64,000 bases of DNA from Maritalea porphyrae (GCF_027213965.1 NZ_JAPWGX010000003.1:310001-374000), one strand, 5' to 3'. Positions 18,051 through 27,432 are shown, numbered from the stretch's first letter. Numbers and translations are program-made. The notes: a model not told the origin generated them from the sequence alone.

Positions 18051-18809
18051 ATGAGCAAGAATTCAACGAATGAACGTGTTACCGCTGGCATGCTGGTGAT
18101 CGGTGATGAAATTCTGTCGGGCCGCACAAAGGACCAAAACATCGGTACGGTGGCTGATTTCTGTGAAGACTTAAATATTGATCTGTGCGAAGTGCGGGTG
18201 ATTGCAGACGAAATTCCCGAAATTGTTGACGCTGTGAACGCATTGCGCACGAAATTCACCTATCTTTTCACCACCGGTGGCATTGGGCCAACGCATGATG
18301 ACATCACAGCCGATGGTATTGCTGCGGCGTTTGGTGTGCCCCTTAACGTGGACGATCGTGCCATCAAGATGATGCAAGATCGTTTTACGGACTATCCGAT
18401 GAACGAGGGACGGCTGCGCATGGCGCGTATCCCTGAGGGTGGTGAGCTGATTCCCAACACGGTCTCGGGTGCACCAGGGATTAAAATGGACAATGTCTAT
18501 GTGATGGCTGGGGTGCCAAAGATCATGCAAGGCATGTTGGAAGCAATTGCACCCACCCTAAAAACCGGTATTGAAGTGTTTAGCGCCTCCTGCGACTCAC
18601 AGGTTGGGGAAAGTTCGCTTTCTGAACCACTTGCGGCATTGCAAATTTCTTACCCAACGGTCAAAATTGGTTCTTACCCGCAAATGGGGTCTGATCATTA
18701 TATGACGCAGATTGTTTTGCGGTCATCAGACAAGTCCTCATTGGACGAAGCGACACAAAAGGTGCGCGAAATTATTGCTGCGGCAACGCAGAGCAAATTG
18801 AAGATTTAA
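18051..18809 (+). CDS. CinA-type molybdopterin-binding-fold protein
   Basis: The 252-residue protein corresponds to the N-terminal domain of CinA (MoaB/MoeA-like fold). It starts [20 protein letters not shown] and carries the [13 protein letters not shown] loop that binds phosphate or pyrophosphate. It lacks the C-terminal nicotinamide-nucleotide amidase domain of full CinA; in alphaproteobacteria the two are usually separate proteins. Full CinA proteins have ADP-ribose pyrophosphatase activity, which is only a guess here. The ATG at 18051 follows AGGTGA by four bases; a longer frame starts within the divergent promoter region. Confidence 0.88.
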   Translation: MSKNSTNERVTAGMLVIGDEILSGRTKDQNIGTVADFCEDLNIDLCEVRVIADEIPEIVDAVNALRTKFTYLFTTGGIGPTHDDITADGIAAAFGVPLNVDDRAIKMMQDRFTDYPMNEGRLRMARIPEGGELIPNTVSGAPGIKMDNVYVMAGVPKIMQGMLEAIAPTLKTGIEVFSASCDSQVGESSLSEPLAALQISYPTVKIGSYPQMGSDHYMTQIVLRSSDKSSLDEATQKVREIIAAATQSKLKI

Positions 18810-18820
18810 AGAGGCATGCC

Positions 18821-19324
18821 ATGAGCGCACCACAGAATAAGAGTTTTCCAGTTTCTTGGGATCAGTTTCACCGCGATTCTCGCGCGTTGGCTTGGCGTTT
18901 GAACGCGGAGGGGCCATTTGACGCTATCGTTTGCATTACGCGTGGTGGTTTGGTGCCAGCAGCGATCATCGCCCGAGAATTGGGCATTAGAGTTATCGAA
19001 AGTGTTTCAGTCGCGTCATATGACAATAAGGATCAAGGTGAGCTGAAAGTTCTCAAGCCGATTGCAGCAGACATTTTAGCCCTGGATGCAAGCGCTGATA
19101 CAAAGGTGTTGATTATCGACGATTTGGTGGACACTGGGAAAACGGGTCGCGCTGTGCAGGCTATGTTGCCAAACGCGCATTTTGCAACGGTTTACGCCAA
19201 GCCATTGGCGCGCGATTTGGTGAACAGTTTTGTGACTGAGGTATCTCAAGACACATGGATTTATTTCCCATGGGATATGGACGTTTCTTATGCTCCCCCA
19301 ATCCGTGATGGCGTTGGCGACTGA
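18821..19324 (+). CDS. gpt: Xanthine(-guanine) phosphoribosyltransferase
   Basis: The 167-residue protein is a type I phosphoribosyltransferase that salvages xanthine, guanine or hypoxanthine using PRPP. The PRPP loop reads [13 protein letters not shown] (about 89-101), [13 protein letters not shown] lies at the N-terminal side, and WIYFPWDMD near the end is the purine-binding segment typical of Gpt. It starts 11 bases after the CinA-type gene and is probably cotranscribed with it. Confidence 0.93.
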   Translation: MSAPQNKSFPVSWDQFHRDSRALAWRLNAEGPFDAIVCITRGGLVPAAIIARELGIRVIESVSVASYDNKDQGELKVLKPIAADILALDASADTKVLIIDDLVDTGKTGRAVQAMLPNAHFATVYAKPLARDLVNSFVTEVSQDTWIYFPWDMDVSYAPPIRDGVGD

Positions 19325-19643
19325 CACAAAACTAAAAGCGCAATCGGTGTTTGGCTGATATCGCAAGTTTAGGATAATTTGAAGCTTTGAGCCAAGTCGT
19401 TGGCTCAGGGCCTCGGCCTGCAAGCTGTGCAAACGGGCTTTTTTTCCCGAATTAAATCGTGCACGTAACCGGTCTCCACAACTGGCCATTTTTGTTGCGA
19501 CGCAATGCTTGATTTAGCTCAATCTCAATTTCTGCGAAGTAAAATACTCTGCTGCATGCCGCTTGAGTTTCGATGACCTCAGAAACGGCGATCGCCTTAT
19601 GGCGTATTCTGGCCATTTGCTGTTTAAGGAAGGCGGTTTGCAG
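19325..19643. other. Intergenic region of 319 bases with two hairpins
   Basis: The interval holds a hairpin GAGCCAA/TTGGCTC (19389-19406, four-base loop) and, next to it, a second hairpin ending in seven Ts. Nothing else convincing is visible. The second half is a possible leader or promoter region for the next gene. A short transcript ending at the T-run is possible but not shown. Confidence 0.5.
19416..19445 (+). terminator. Possible intrinsic terminator downstream of gpt
   Basis: GCCTG (19416-19420) can pair with CGGGC (19434-19438), with one G-U pair, followed by seven Ts (19439-19445). A stronger hairpin lies just upstream at 19389-19406. The stem is short, so confidence is moderate. 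Confidence 0.5.
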
Positions 19644-20696
19644 ATGAACACAAGGAACCGACAACTCGAATTCTTAAGGGAAAACAGTAGTCCCACCATT
19701 CAACATTTGCTTGCGCGCCTGAATGAGGATGTAGCCGCGCCCGAATTTCAGAAAAACTATCAGGCCTTACGAAGCTTGCCTGAGCTCGCTTATTGGAAGG
19801 CCAACATACCAGTAAATATTTCCAATGAGACAATCCTTGGCAGCAGTGACGGATGCTTTGAGAATGCGTTTGGCAAGCTGCTGCAATTTGGTTTGAATTT
19901 AGATGACATTCTTACAACGGAACAGATGCAAAACTGCATTGGTTTCCTCGAAACGACCCAAAACGACGATATCTATACTTCACTGGCGCGCTACGTTGTG
20001 GCTGGGTATTTGCTCGGGGCTGGTAGCACTTCAAAGGTCGTTAGTAAAACGGTCACAGACAGAATTGATGCCCTTTATGGTTTCGTAAGCAGTTCACCAT
20101 TCAAGCACGACATATATGTGGATTCTATCGGAACGAAACTGCCTAAATCCTATCAATCCAAGAAGCTGGTCAACCCGACTTTGTATGAAAATGGCGAGCT
20201 CGTTTTGCCCTTCATTCACGATATTTTCGTTTTTGGTAACATCCAACGACACATTCCAAATGACTATCAAAACAAGATTGCGGCAATCGTTGATTACGTC
20301 TGCGACCCAAAGTATCAATCCTTCGATTATGGCTATGGTGTTGTAAGATCCAGTGGCAACAAGTTACATGCTATGGGCTGGAGTGCGCACATGCCGCTAT
20401 TCAACGAAGCGCTTTCGAGTGAGTATTTCAAAAAGGGCTTGATTTTCAGAATGGGGCTCTTCTCGCGCTTTGAAAATGCGGCGGTAAAGATTTGGCTCAA
20501 TAGCACTATGAAAAAGCTGGCAAACTTTAGAATTGACGAAGTTCGATATTGTTTTGCCGGAGCATTATTGCCAGAGACTACAAATTCCTACTTTTTGAAT
20601 GGCCGTCACACGTCGTTGAACGAGAATAGAAGGCAAAAAAACGGTAGAATCATAGAGTCTACGTTTTATGCCTATCTCTGCGATGTAGATTATTGA
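19644..20696 (+). CDS. Uncharacterised 350-residue helical protein
   Basis: I do not recognise a named function. The protein is rich in helices and contains regularly spaced segments such as TIQHLLARLNED, DYVCDPKYQSFDYGYG, HAMGWSAHMPLFNEAL, LFSRFENAAVKIWLNS and a C-terminal IESTFYAYL. This recalls large unannotated bacterial families predicted to form an alpha/alpha-toroid like that of prenyltransferases and terpene cyclases, but I see no DxDD or DDxxD catalytic motif. The ATG at 19644 is preceded by GGAAGG ten bases upstream; in-frame starts at 19563 (TTG) and 19599 are less likely. Base composition is AT-richer than neighbours. It stands alone before tRNA-Leu, so acquisition by transfer is possible. 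Confidence 0.65.
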   Translation: MNTRNRQLEFLRENSSPTIQHLLARLNEDVAAPEFQKNYQALRSLPELAYWKANIPVNISNETILGSSDGCFENAFGKLLQFGLNLDDILTTEQMQNCIGFLETTQNDDIYTSLARYVVAGYLLGAGSTSKVVSKTVTDRIDALYGFVSSSPFKHDIYVDSIGTKLPKSYQSKKLVNPTLYENGELVLPFIHDIFVFGNIQRHIPNDYQNKIAAIVDYVCDPKYQSFDYGYGVVRSSGNKLHAMGWSAHMPLFNEALSSEYFKKGLIFRMGLFSRFENAAVKIWLNSTMKKLANFRIDEVRYCFAGALLPETTNSYFLNGRHTSLNENRRQKNGRIIESTFYAYLCDVDY

Positions 20697-20780
20697 CGTC
20701 TATCTCTCTCGCGGAGAGCGAGAAAACATGCTGGTTTGTTATTTGCCAGCAGATGCATTTCAATGAGCAATTTATGTGAT

Positions 20781-20867
20781 TGGTGCGGACGACGGGACTT
20801 GAACCCGTAAGCCGATCAAGGCGAGGGATTTTAAGTCCCTTGTGTATACCAATTTCACCACGTCCGC
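20781..20867 (-). tRNA. tRNA-Leu (anticodon TAA)
   Basis: On the minus strand the 87-base gene starts GCGGACG and ends with the matching CGTCCGC, discriminator A and an encoded CCA. The anticodon arm is GGGAC-TTAAAA-TCCC-like with anticodon TAA, and the long variable arm (CTCGCCTTGATCGGCT region) marks a class II tRNA. The T arm holds GGTTCAAGTCC. It converges with the upstream orphan gene. Confidence 0.95.
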
Positions 20868-21060
20868 GAAACCAGAGTTGAATAAGTTCAGGCGTCGGTT
20901 TGTCATAAATTCGACGCTTTTTCAATGGGTAACTTGCCATGAATTGGCTATTGAGCTGGCAAATACTTGCGGAGGTGCAATTTCGCCGCCAATTCAGATT
21001 TGCATTGGTGTGAAAATGACTATATTCGGTAACCTTTGTGTTTAAAACTGGAGTTATTTC

Positions 21061-22497
21061 ATGGCGGGCGTTGATCAGCGGATTGTGCCAATTATTCTTG
21101 CCGGCGGCAAAGGCACTCGACTTTGGCCTATTTCCCGCTCGGCGCGGCCAAAACAGTTCCTAAGCCTTGCTGGTGATAATTCCCTTTTTCAACAAACGCT
21201 TACGCGTGTTTCTGATAGCGAGAAATTTGCTGCTCCAATTGTCATTACAAACAATGAGTATAGGTTCTTGGTGGCTGAACAAGCGCAAGAAGCTGGCATT
21301 GAGCTGGGTGGTATTTTGCTTGAGCCTGTTGCACGTAATACGACGGCTGCGGTTTTGGCTGCGGCGAAATACATGCAAAGCTTGGGTGGCGAAGACACAC
21401 TGATGTTCGTTTTGGCCTCTGATCATCGTATTGTTGAAGATGCGAACTATGTTACTGCGGTTGATGCGGCTGCTAAGTGCGCGCTCAATGGCAATTTGGT
21501 GACTTTCGGGATCAAGCCAACCGAGCCTGCAATTGGGTATGGATATATTGAACAGGGTGACGCAATTGAATGCGGCGGCCACAAGGTTGTGAAATTCGTT
21601 GAAAAGCCAGCACTCGCCTTGGCAGAGCAACTTGTTGCCGGTGGCAAACACCTTTGGAATTCTGGCATGTTCTTGTTTGATCGGGATGTGATCATTTCTG
21701 AGTGTGAAAAGCTTGCACCCGACGTTGCTTCTGCGGTTGCCGGTGCCGTTGACAATGCTGATAAGGATTTGGACTTTGTCCGGTTGAATGAAGATGCTTT
21801 TGCTCAGTCGCCGGACATTTCGATCGACTACGCGATTTTCGAGAAGACTGACAAAGCAGCCGTCGTTCCTTCTCCGTTTGAATGGTCGGACCTTGGAAGT
21901 TGGGATGCCGTTTGGAAAGTTGGCGCGCAGGACAACGAGGGCAATGTTTCCGTTGGCGACGTCATGCTATCTGAAACCAAAAACTCACTCGTTTATTCAG
22001 AAACAGGGCAGGTCACCGTTTCCGGTTTGGACGATGTGGCTGTTATCGTCAGTGAAGACGCCATTTTTGTTGGTGCGCTCAGTGAAGCGCAAAAAGTTGG
22101 TGAGTTGGTTAAAAAGCTGCGCAGTGACAAACGAACTGCGCCGCTAACAGAAACGCACCGAACTTGTTATCGCCCTTGGGGCGGATACTCGTCCTTGGTC
22201 GTGGGGAACCGCTTCCAGGTGAAGCGATTGTTTGTGAAGCCAGGTAAAAAACTTTCGTTGCAAAAGCACCATCACCGGTCCGAGCACTGGGTTGTTGTGA
22301 GCGGCACCGCTGAAGTCACAATTGATGACAGCGTAAAAACGCTTAGCGAAAACCAATCTGTCTATATTCCACTTGGAGCAGTGCATCGGTTGGAGAACAA
22401 AGGCAAGATTTTGCTTGAGTTGATCGAAGTGCAAACGGGTTCCTATTTGGGCGAAGATGATATTGTGCGGCTTGAGGATGAATTTGGTCGCGCCTAG
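21061..22497 (+). CDS. manC: Mannose-1-phosphate guanylyltransferase / mannose-6-phosphate isomerase (type II)
   Basis: The 478-residue bifunctional-type enzyme makes GDP-mannose for polysaccharides. The N-terminal nucleotidyltransferase domain has ILAGGKGTRLWPISRS and the FEWSDLGSWDA substrate segment; FVEKP at about 180 is the mannose-phosphate motif. The C-terminal cupin domain (from about 370) carries the PMI signature RPWGGYSSLV and the metal-binding QKHHHRSEHW. It has its own terminator and no polysaccharide neighbours; the gene pair at 48-50.7 kb and the CelD-type gene may act in the same cell-surface process. Confidence 0.95.
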   Translation: MAGVDQRIVPIILAGGKGTRLWPISRSARPKQFLSLAGDNSLFQQTLTRVSDSEKFAAPIVITNNEYRFLVAEQAQEAGIELGGILLEPVARNTTAAVLAAAKYMQSLGGEDTLMFVLASDHRIVEDANYVTAVDAAAKCALNGNLVTFGIKPTEPAIGYGYIEQGDAIECGGHKVVKFVEKPALALAEQLVAGGKHLWNSGMFLFDRDVIISECEKLAPDVASAVAGAVDNADKDLDFVRLNEDAFAQSPDISIDYAIFEKTDKAAVVPSPFEWSDLGSWDAVWKVGAQDNEGNVSVGDVMLSETKNSLVYSETGQVTVSGLDDVAVIVSEDAIFVGALSEAQKVGELVKKLRSDKRTAPLTETHRTCYRPWGGYSSLVVGNRFQVKRLFVKPGKKLSLQKHHHRSEHWVVVSGTAEVTIDDSVKTLSENQSVYIPLGAVHRLENKGKILLELIEVQTGSYLGEDDIVRLEDEFGRA

Positions 22498-22526
22498 CAG
22501 TCGTTGAATTTGCTACAGTTTTTGCA

Positions 22527-22558
22527 CCGCAGGCTTGATAAGCCTGCGGGTTTCTTTT
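22527..22558 (+). terminator. Intrinsic terminator of manC
   Basis: CCGCAGGCTT (22527-22536) pairs perfectly with AAGCCTGCGG (22540-22549) and is followed by GTTTCTTTT. It lies about 30 bases after the manC stop. Confidence 0.88.
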
Positions 22559-22665
22559 CAGATCTTAAATTGGATAAAATATACTAAATAGAACGGATCG
22601 CGCCAAAACAATCTTGATTTGTGTGTGAGAGTGATGTCGAGTGTTTCAAGAAACAGGGGACTTGC

Positions 22666-23604
22666 ATGAATATTCCGTTCATATCCATTGAAGATGTCGA
22701 ACACCAACTCACATGGTCAGAAGTCGCTGACGCTCTTGCTGAAGGTCATCGCCTGAATAAGGCAAGGCTTGGTGATTTGGCGTTGGAGCGAGGCGTTCAA
22801 TCTATGCTCAATCGCGCAGCTTGGGTTGACGGGCTTGGGTTGGCGCTTAAATCAGTAACGATCTACCCACAGAATGCACAAAGTATTCCCCCATTGCCAA
22901 CAATCCAATCTGTCGTCGTTCTATTTGACGATGAAACCGGTGCGATAAAGGCGTTGATTGATGGTCAATTGGTGACCAAATGGAAAACTGCAGGCGACAG
23001 TGTGTTGGGTGCGCGCCTGTTGGCGCGACCAGAGGCGAAGAACTTGCTCGTAGTTGGTTCAGGGACCGTTGCTAGTTCGCTGATTGATGCCTATCGAGAA
23101 GTGTTCCCAGAGCTTGAACGGATTTCAGTCTGGAGCCGAAACCCGGAAAACGCAAGCGCATTGGCACAAAGTCAAAGCTGCATTGCAGCGCCAGATTTGG
23201 CCTCGGCCGTGGGGGAGGCAGATATCATCACTTCAGCCACAATGGCGCGAAGCCCTGTGATAATGGGGAAGTGGGTGAAATCAGGCACGCATATCGATCT
23301 GATTGGTGCCTTTAGAAATGACATGCGCGAAGCTGACGATGAGCTGTTGAAAAAGGGGAGGTTGTTTGTCGATTCTCGCGAAACGACCATTCACGATATA
23401 GGCGAATTAAGCATTCCTATCGCTCAAGGCGTTATTAGTGAAAATGATGTGATCGCTGATTACTACGACCTAGCCCAAGGTGACCTTTTTGCGCGGAAAA
23501 GCCATGCAGAGGTTACCATTTTCAAGAACGGAGGCGGCGCTCATTTAGACTTAATGGTGGCAAAGCTGATCTACGACAAGTGGGCTGCTGTGCGCACCCT
23601 TTAG
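22666..23604 (+). CDS. Ornithine cyclodeaminase / mu-crystallin family dehydrogenase
   Basis: The 312-residue protein has the family's Rossmann motif VVGSGTVASSLI near the middle, a KSVTIYPQN/VVVLFDDETGAIKALIDG N-terminal dimer domain, and the LIGAFRNDMREAD segment that follows the cofactor site. Members include ornithine cyclodeaminase, alanine dehydrogenase and delta-1-pyrroline-2-carboxylate reductase; the sequence alone does not choose between them. The ATG at 22666 has GGGGA four to five bases upstream and starts at the natural MNIPFISIEDV beginning. The stop overlaps that of the convergent transporter by four bases. Confidence 0.85.
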   Translation: MNIPFISIEDVEHQLTWSEVADALAEGHRLNKARLGDLALERGVQSMLNRAAWVDGLGLALKSVTIYPQNAQSIPPLPTIQSVVVLFDDETGAIKALIDGQLVTKWKTAGDSVLGARLLARPEAKNLLVVGSGTVASSLIDAYREVFPELERISVWSRNPENASALAQSQSCIAAPDLASAVGEADIITSATMARSPVIMGKWVKSGTHIDLIGAFRNDMREADDELLKKGRLFVDSRETTIHDIGELSIPIAQGVISENDVIADYYDLAQGDLFARKSHAEVTIFKNGGGAHLDLMVAKLIYDKWAAVRTL

Positions 23605-24860
23605 TCGTTCTGGGGGCTAGGCTTTTCTTTTTTTGCCAAAAGGCCTGATCTCCAAGTTGCTTGGAAGAATATTGCTGCACCGACAACAATTGCGATACCT
23701 GCTGCAAAAAAGGCTACGCCAGGGAAATAGGCGGGGGCTTTGGGCGAAATCGTGAAGAACGCAAACAATTGTGTGGCTGCAAGTGGCCCAAGAATTGCCG
23801 TGATGGAGTTTACAGCATTCACGCCGCCTTGCAGTTCTCCCTGTGCATTATCGTCTACACGACTGGACATAAGGCCGTTGAGGCCGGGACCAACAAAGCC
23901 ACCCATGGCGCCGGGCAACAAGAAAATGTAAAGGCCAACGGCAGTGTCGATGAAGGCCATGCCGAAAAAGCCAATGGTTGCGAAGACAAGTCCCATGACA
24001 ACCGTCCAAATGTCCCCGAACATTTTGATTGCTGGGCGGATCAATGCACCTTGGACCACCGCAAACATGATCCCGAATACTGACAGTGAAATGCCGATTT
24101 GTGCAGGGGTCCATTGGAAGCGTTCTATCGTGAAGAAGCTCCAAATGCTGGGGTAGGCTTGTCCTGCCAGAGAGAAGAAAAACAATACGCCCAAGAACGA
24201 CAAAACGAATGGAAACTTTTTGAGCGACTGTATAGTGCCAATGGGGTTTGCGCGTTTGACATCAAACCGACGCCTTTTGCGCATGCCTAGGCTTTCGGGC
24301 AACACAAAGTAGCCATACACCAGATTTGCGAAAGCAACTGCAGCCGCTACAAAAAACGGCACCCGCGTGCCAAATTCACCAAGCTGCCCGCCAATTGCTG
24401 GACCAATTATGAAGCCGGCGCCAACTGCTGCGCCAATCAAACCAAAGTTTTGCGCCCTTTTTTCTTTCGGCGTGATGTCTGCGATATAAGCGGTGGCCGT
24501 ACCAATGGCTGCACCCATAATGCCTGCAACAATACGGCCGACAAACAACCAGATTATGGTTGGGGCAAAGCCCATCAACAAATAATCGAGTGTAAGTCCT
24601 AGAAGCGAAGCCAACAAAACCGGTCGTCGGCCAAACCGATCAGAAAGGTTTCCAAGAATCGGTGAAAAGACGAACTGCATTAGCGCATATGCTGATATCA
24701 AAAAACCGCCGTATGCTGCTGCACTAGAGACTTTTTCTGCTGTCAATTCTTCCAGCAGGCCCGGCAAGACAGGAACGATGATCCCCAATCCAAGAATATC
24801 TATGAAAACAGTGATCAAAATGAAGATCAGCGCTAGGCGAGGGTTTTTCACACCAGTCAT
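23601..24860 (-). CDS. TetA-like major facilitator exporter
   Basis: The 419-residue protein has twelve predicted membrane segments and follows the TetA/MFS_1 drug-proton antiporter pattern: ITVFIDILGLGIIVPVLP in TM1, the cytoplasmic loop motif GNLSDRFGRRPVLL (residues about 70-83), and GPAIGGQLGE after TM5. It is similar to chromosomal TetA-class proteins annotated as tetracycline exporters in many alphaproteobacteria, but resistance cannot be concluded from sequence. It converges with the ornithine cyclodeaminase-like gene and no repressor gene is adjacent. Confidence 0.87.
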   Translation of the reverse strand: MTGVKNPRLALIFILITVFIDILGLGIIVPVLPGLLEELTAEKVSSAAAYGGFLISAYALMQFVFSPILGNLSDRFGRRPVLLASLLGLTLDYLLMGFAPTIIWLFVGRIVAGIMGAAIGTATAYIADITPKEKRAQNFGLIGAAVGAGFIIGPAIGGQLGEFGTRVPFFVAAAVAFANLVYGYFVLPESLGMRKRRRFDVKRANPIGTIQSLKKFPFVLSFLGVLFFFSLAGQAYPSIWSFFTIERFQWTPAQIGISLSVFGIMFAVVQGALIRPAIKMFGDIWTVVMGLVFATIGFFGMAFIDTAVGLYIFLLPGAMGGFVGPGLNGLMSSRVDDNAQGELQGGVNAVNSITAILGPLAATQLFAFFTISPKAPAYFPGVAFFAAGIAIVVGAAIFFQATWRSGLLAKKEKPSPQND

Positions 24861-24968
24861 GAGAATCCATAGGCCTTGTTGAAAGAAGGGGCAATTGACA
24901 CGTCCAATATAGGAATGGCAAGGGCTTTATCAATTGGCTCGACCAACTTTCAACCCCAGAGGTCGTTT

Positions 24969-26180
24969 CTAGTTCTTAGGGGATTTTGATATCAACATGC
25001 CTTCAAACGCATCGTGTGCGTAAATCCAGTCAAGTCGCTCAAGGTGACCTTCTGCTGTTTTTCCGGCAACAACAGCGTCGCGCGCCCAACTGAGTGGCGG
25101 GGACATGTGGAACACAAAGCCATTTCTTTGTGATTGGTCTTGGACCCTATTGGCGCGGGGTTGGCGTAAATTTTGCCATTTTCCGAATGCTATCGCATTG
25201 TTAGTTTCGCTTGCCAGAATCGTCGCGAGCAAACCTGCATCTTCAATAGACATTGCTGCGCCCTGCGCCTGAAATGGAAGCATTGCATGCGCGGCATCGC
25301 CCAAAATGGCCACATTGCCTTTGAACCAAGTATCGGTTTTGACATTGAACAGCGGCCAAGCCGTCCATGGCTCAGAAATTGATTCCATGATTGAAGACAA
25401 GGTTTTGTTTTTGCTCAAAGATTTGTTCGAAATCTCTGGAGTATCTGTGTCTTCAAGGGGTAAGGCGAACTCTGTCACCAAAACAACATTGAATTGTTCA
25501 CGTTGGGGCAGCGGATAAACGACCATATGATAGTCGGTTCCCCAAAATAGAGCTGAACGATCCTTTGGCAAGATTTTACCCAGTTGCTCTAAACTAGCCA
25601 TAGCGCGCCAAGCGACATAACCTGAGTATTGTGGGCGTCTACCACCCAAGACTTCTGTTCGGGTGACAGAGCGTACTCCGTCGGCCCCAATATGGGCTCG
25701 TGCGGTGAGGGGGTAACTTGCTTTGCCTTCACGTTCGATGATTACCGAAACGCCATCACCCAAGTCTTCTACACGTGTTTGGGTAACGCCGAACAGGATT
25801 TCGATATTCGGAAACGCCTTTGTGGCCTTGTAGAGTTGTTCAGCGAGGTCAGCGCGATGCATCACAGCATAGGGTGTTCCAGCGTATCGCTCTTTTGAAA
25901 ACTGGCCAAGTGTTACCTTGGAAAGTGGCGCGGATTTGCCATGGCGATAGATATCAATTCCGGCCGGTTCAAAACTATGAGCGGCAATGACTTCATTCAA
26001 GCCAAGCTCGTTCAGCACACGGCGGGCATTTGGGCTAACTTGGAGCCCTGCGCCGAATTGTGAGATTTCTCGGCTCTGTTCCGCAATGACCACGCGAAAG
26101 CCAAGTTTTGCGAGTGCTAGAGCTAAAGTTAGACCGGCAATACCTGCCCCATTGATTGAAATCGTTTTGTCGGGGCCCAT
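24969..26180 (-). CDS. FAD-dependent monooxygenase (salicylate hydroxylase-like)
   Basis: The 403-residue flavoprotein of the PHBH class has the three expected motifs: the N-terminal dinucleotide fold NGAGIAGLTLALALAKLG, the GADGVRS motif near residue 165, and GDAAHAMLPFQAQGAAMSIE near 293 that closes the FAD site. YSGYVAWRA and the AGLQVSPNARRVL segment place it near salicylate or 3-hydroxybenzoate hydroxylases, which hydroxylate aromatic acids with NAD(P)H and oxygen. The real substrate is not known. It follows the zinc-finger gene by 14 bases, a pairing seen in other Hyphomicrobiales genomes as far as I recall. Confidence 0.88.
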   Translation of the reverse strand: MGPDKTISINGAGIAGLTLALALAKLGFRVVIAEQSREISQFGAGLQVSPNARRVLNELGLNEVIAAHSFEPAGIDIYRHGKSAPLSKVTLGQFSKERYAGTPYAVMHRADLAEQLYKATKAFPNIEILFGVTQTRVEDLGDGVSVIIEREGKASYPLTARAHIGADGVRSVTRTEVLGGRRPQYSGYVAWRAMASLEQLGKILPKDRSALFWGTDYHMVVYPLPQREQFNVVLVTEFALPLEDTDTPEISNKSLSKNKTLSSIMESISEPWTAWPLFNVKTDTWFKGNVAILGDAAHAMLPFQAQGAAMSIEDAGLLATILASETNNAIAFGKWQNLRQPRANRVQDQSQRNGFVFHMSPPLSWARDAVVAGKTAEGHLERLDWIYAHDAFEGMLISKSPKN

Positions 26181-26194
26181 ATATTCCTCGTTTG

Positions 26195-26440
26195 TTACGC
26201 CTTATGAGCGTCGTAAACGGCTTCTTTGGGAGAAGATGCTGCGGCGCCAAGGTTTCCATTGTGAATGTAATGCGTTGAGCAATAAGGGCACACAATGTCG
26301 TTGTCATCGCCCATATCCAAAAAGATATGCGGATGATCAAACGGCGGCAATGCGCCCACACATTTGAACTCTTTGGACCCAATTTCAATTTTTTGGACGC
26401 CCATTGCGTTGTGGTAATGTGGTGTTGTGCCGTGTGCCAT
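26195..26440 (-). CDS. Zinc-finger (zf-CHCC) domain protein
   Basis: The 81-residue protein has the CHCC zinc-site pattern: Cys27 in EFKCVG, a histidine in DHPHIFL (36/38), then Cys51 and Cys54 in CPYCSTHYI. This is the fold of the mitochondrial complex I accessory subunit NDUFS6, and alphaproteobacterial members are the presumed ancestors. A role in assembling NADH dehydrogenase is inferred from the family. It heads a two-gene unit with the monooxygenase and diverges from the hydrolase gene. Confidence 0.9.
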   Translation of the reverse strand: MAHGTTPHYHNAMGVQKIEIGSKEFKCVGALPPFDHPHIFLDMGDDNDIVCPYCSTHYIHNGNLGAAASSPKEAVYDAHKA

Positions 26441-26605
26441 ATTGCTCTCGTTTTTTCAAAAATGGTCTCGTGACAAGATGGGTGTAAACATAGTCAAACC
26501 CATTCGCGTTGACCAGCGTATAACTGTTGCTGAGCAAGTTGACAATTTGCCAAAACACATTTTGCTGATATTGAGCGCTGTAAATGCAACTAAATAGGGT
26601 CCAAA

Positions 26606-27364
26606 ATGCCGCACTTTCAATCTGAAGGCTATGAAATCGCCTATTCCGTATATGGCGAGGGGCCATCCATTCTGCTGGTTCATGGATTTGGGTCCAATGG
26701 CAAAGTCAATTGGGTAGACACAGATTGGGTTGATTCTCTTGTGCGTGCCGGATACCGAGTGATCACAATAGACAACCGCGGTCATGGCAAATCGCAAAAG
26801 ATCTATGATTCTGATGCCTATCCTTCCAGTGAGATGGCAAAGGATTCGATCAATCTGATCAAATACCTTGGGATCAAGAAGATTGCGATCATGGGCTATT
26901 CAATGGGCGCACGCATATCTGCTTATGCGTGTATGGCTGCTCCCGAGTTGATCAAATGCGGAATTTTTGGTGGTCTTGGGGAGCGTATGACAATCGGCAT
27001 GTCCACGTCCGGTGTAATTGTGGACGCTTTGCTTGCGCCAACGCTTGAAGAAGTAAAAGACAAAACTGGGCGCATGTTCCGCATATTTGCCGACCACACA
27101 AAAAGCGACCGTCGTGCTTTGGCTGCTTGTATGGCGTCTTCACGTCAACGCATCACAGAAGAAGACATAAGCAAAATTGATTTGCCTGTTCTCGTGGCCG
27201 TTGGCAGTGAAGATGAGGTTGGCGGTCGACCTGAACCGCTGGCCGCATTGATGAAACAAGGCGAAAGCTTTGTGATTGAAGGGCGTGATCACATGCGCGC
27301 GACAGGGGATAAACAGTTTAAACAAGCTGTGTTATCATTCCTTGGGCGGCACTATCCTTCTTAA
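26606..27364 (+). CDS. Alpha/beta-fold hydrolase
   Basis: The 252-residue protein has a standard alpha/beta-hydrolase core: LLVHGFGSN oxyanion strand (24-31), DNRGHGKS at 56-63, nucleophile Ser99 in GYSMG, an acid in VGSEDEVGG and the final histidine in GRDHMRATGDK. The triad appears complete, so it should be an active cytoplasmic esterase or related enzyme; the substrate is unknown. It is divergent from the zinc-finger/monooxygenase unit and precedes cysE by 68 bases. Confidence 0.85.
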   Translation: MPHFQSEGYEIAYSVYGEGPSILLVHGFGSNGKVNWVDTDWVDSLVRAGYRVITIDNRGHGKSQKIYDSDAYPSSEMAKDSINLIKYLGIKKIAIMGYSMGARISAYACMAAPELIKCGIFGGLGERMTIGMSTSGVIVDALLAPTLEEVKDKTGRMFRIFADHTKSDRRALAACMASSRQRITEEDISKIDLPVLVAVGSEDEVGGRPEPLAALMKQGESFVIEGRDHMRATGDKQFKQAVLSFLGRHYPS

Positions 27365-27432
27365 AGGGGCCGCTGGGTGGTAAATGTGTTGATAGCACCC
27401 ATATACACAAGAGTTGAAAACGGAGAACTTCA

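Noticed and set aside
20697-20730. TCTCGC/GCGAGA hairpin after the orphan gene as a terminator
   Set aside because: The stem is short and no T-run follows it on either strand.
26385-26797. Overlapping minus-strand ORFs upstream of the zinc-finger gene
   Set aside because: They run antisense into the alpha/beta-hydrolase gene and across a divergent promoter region; no motif or start site supports them.
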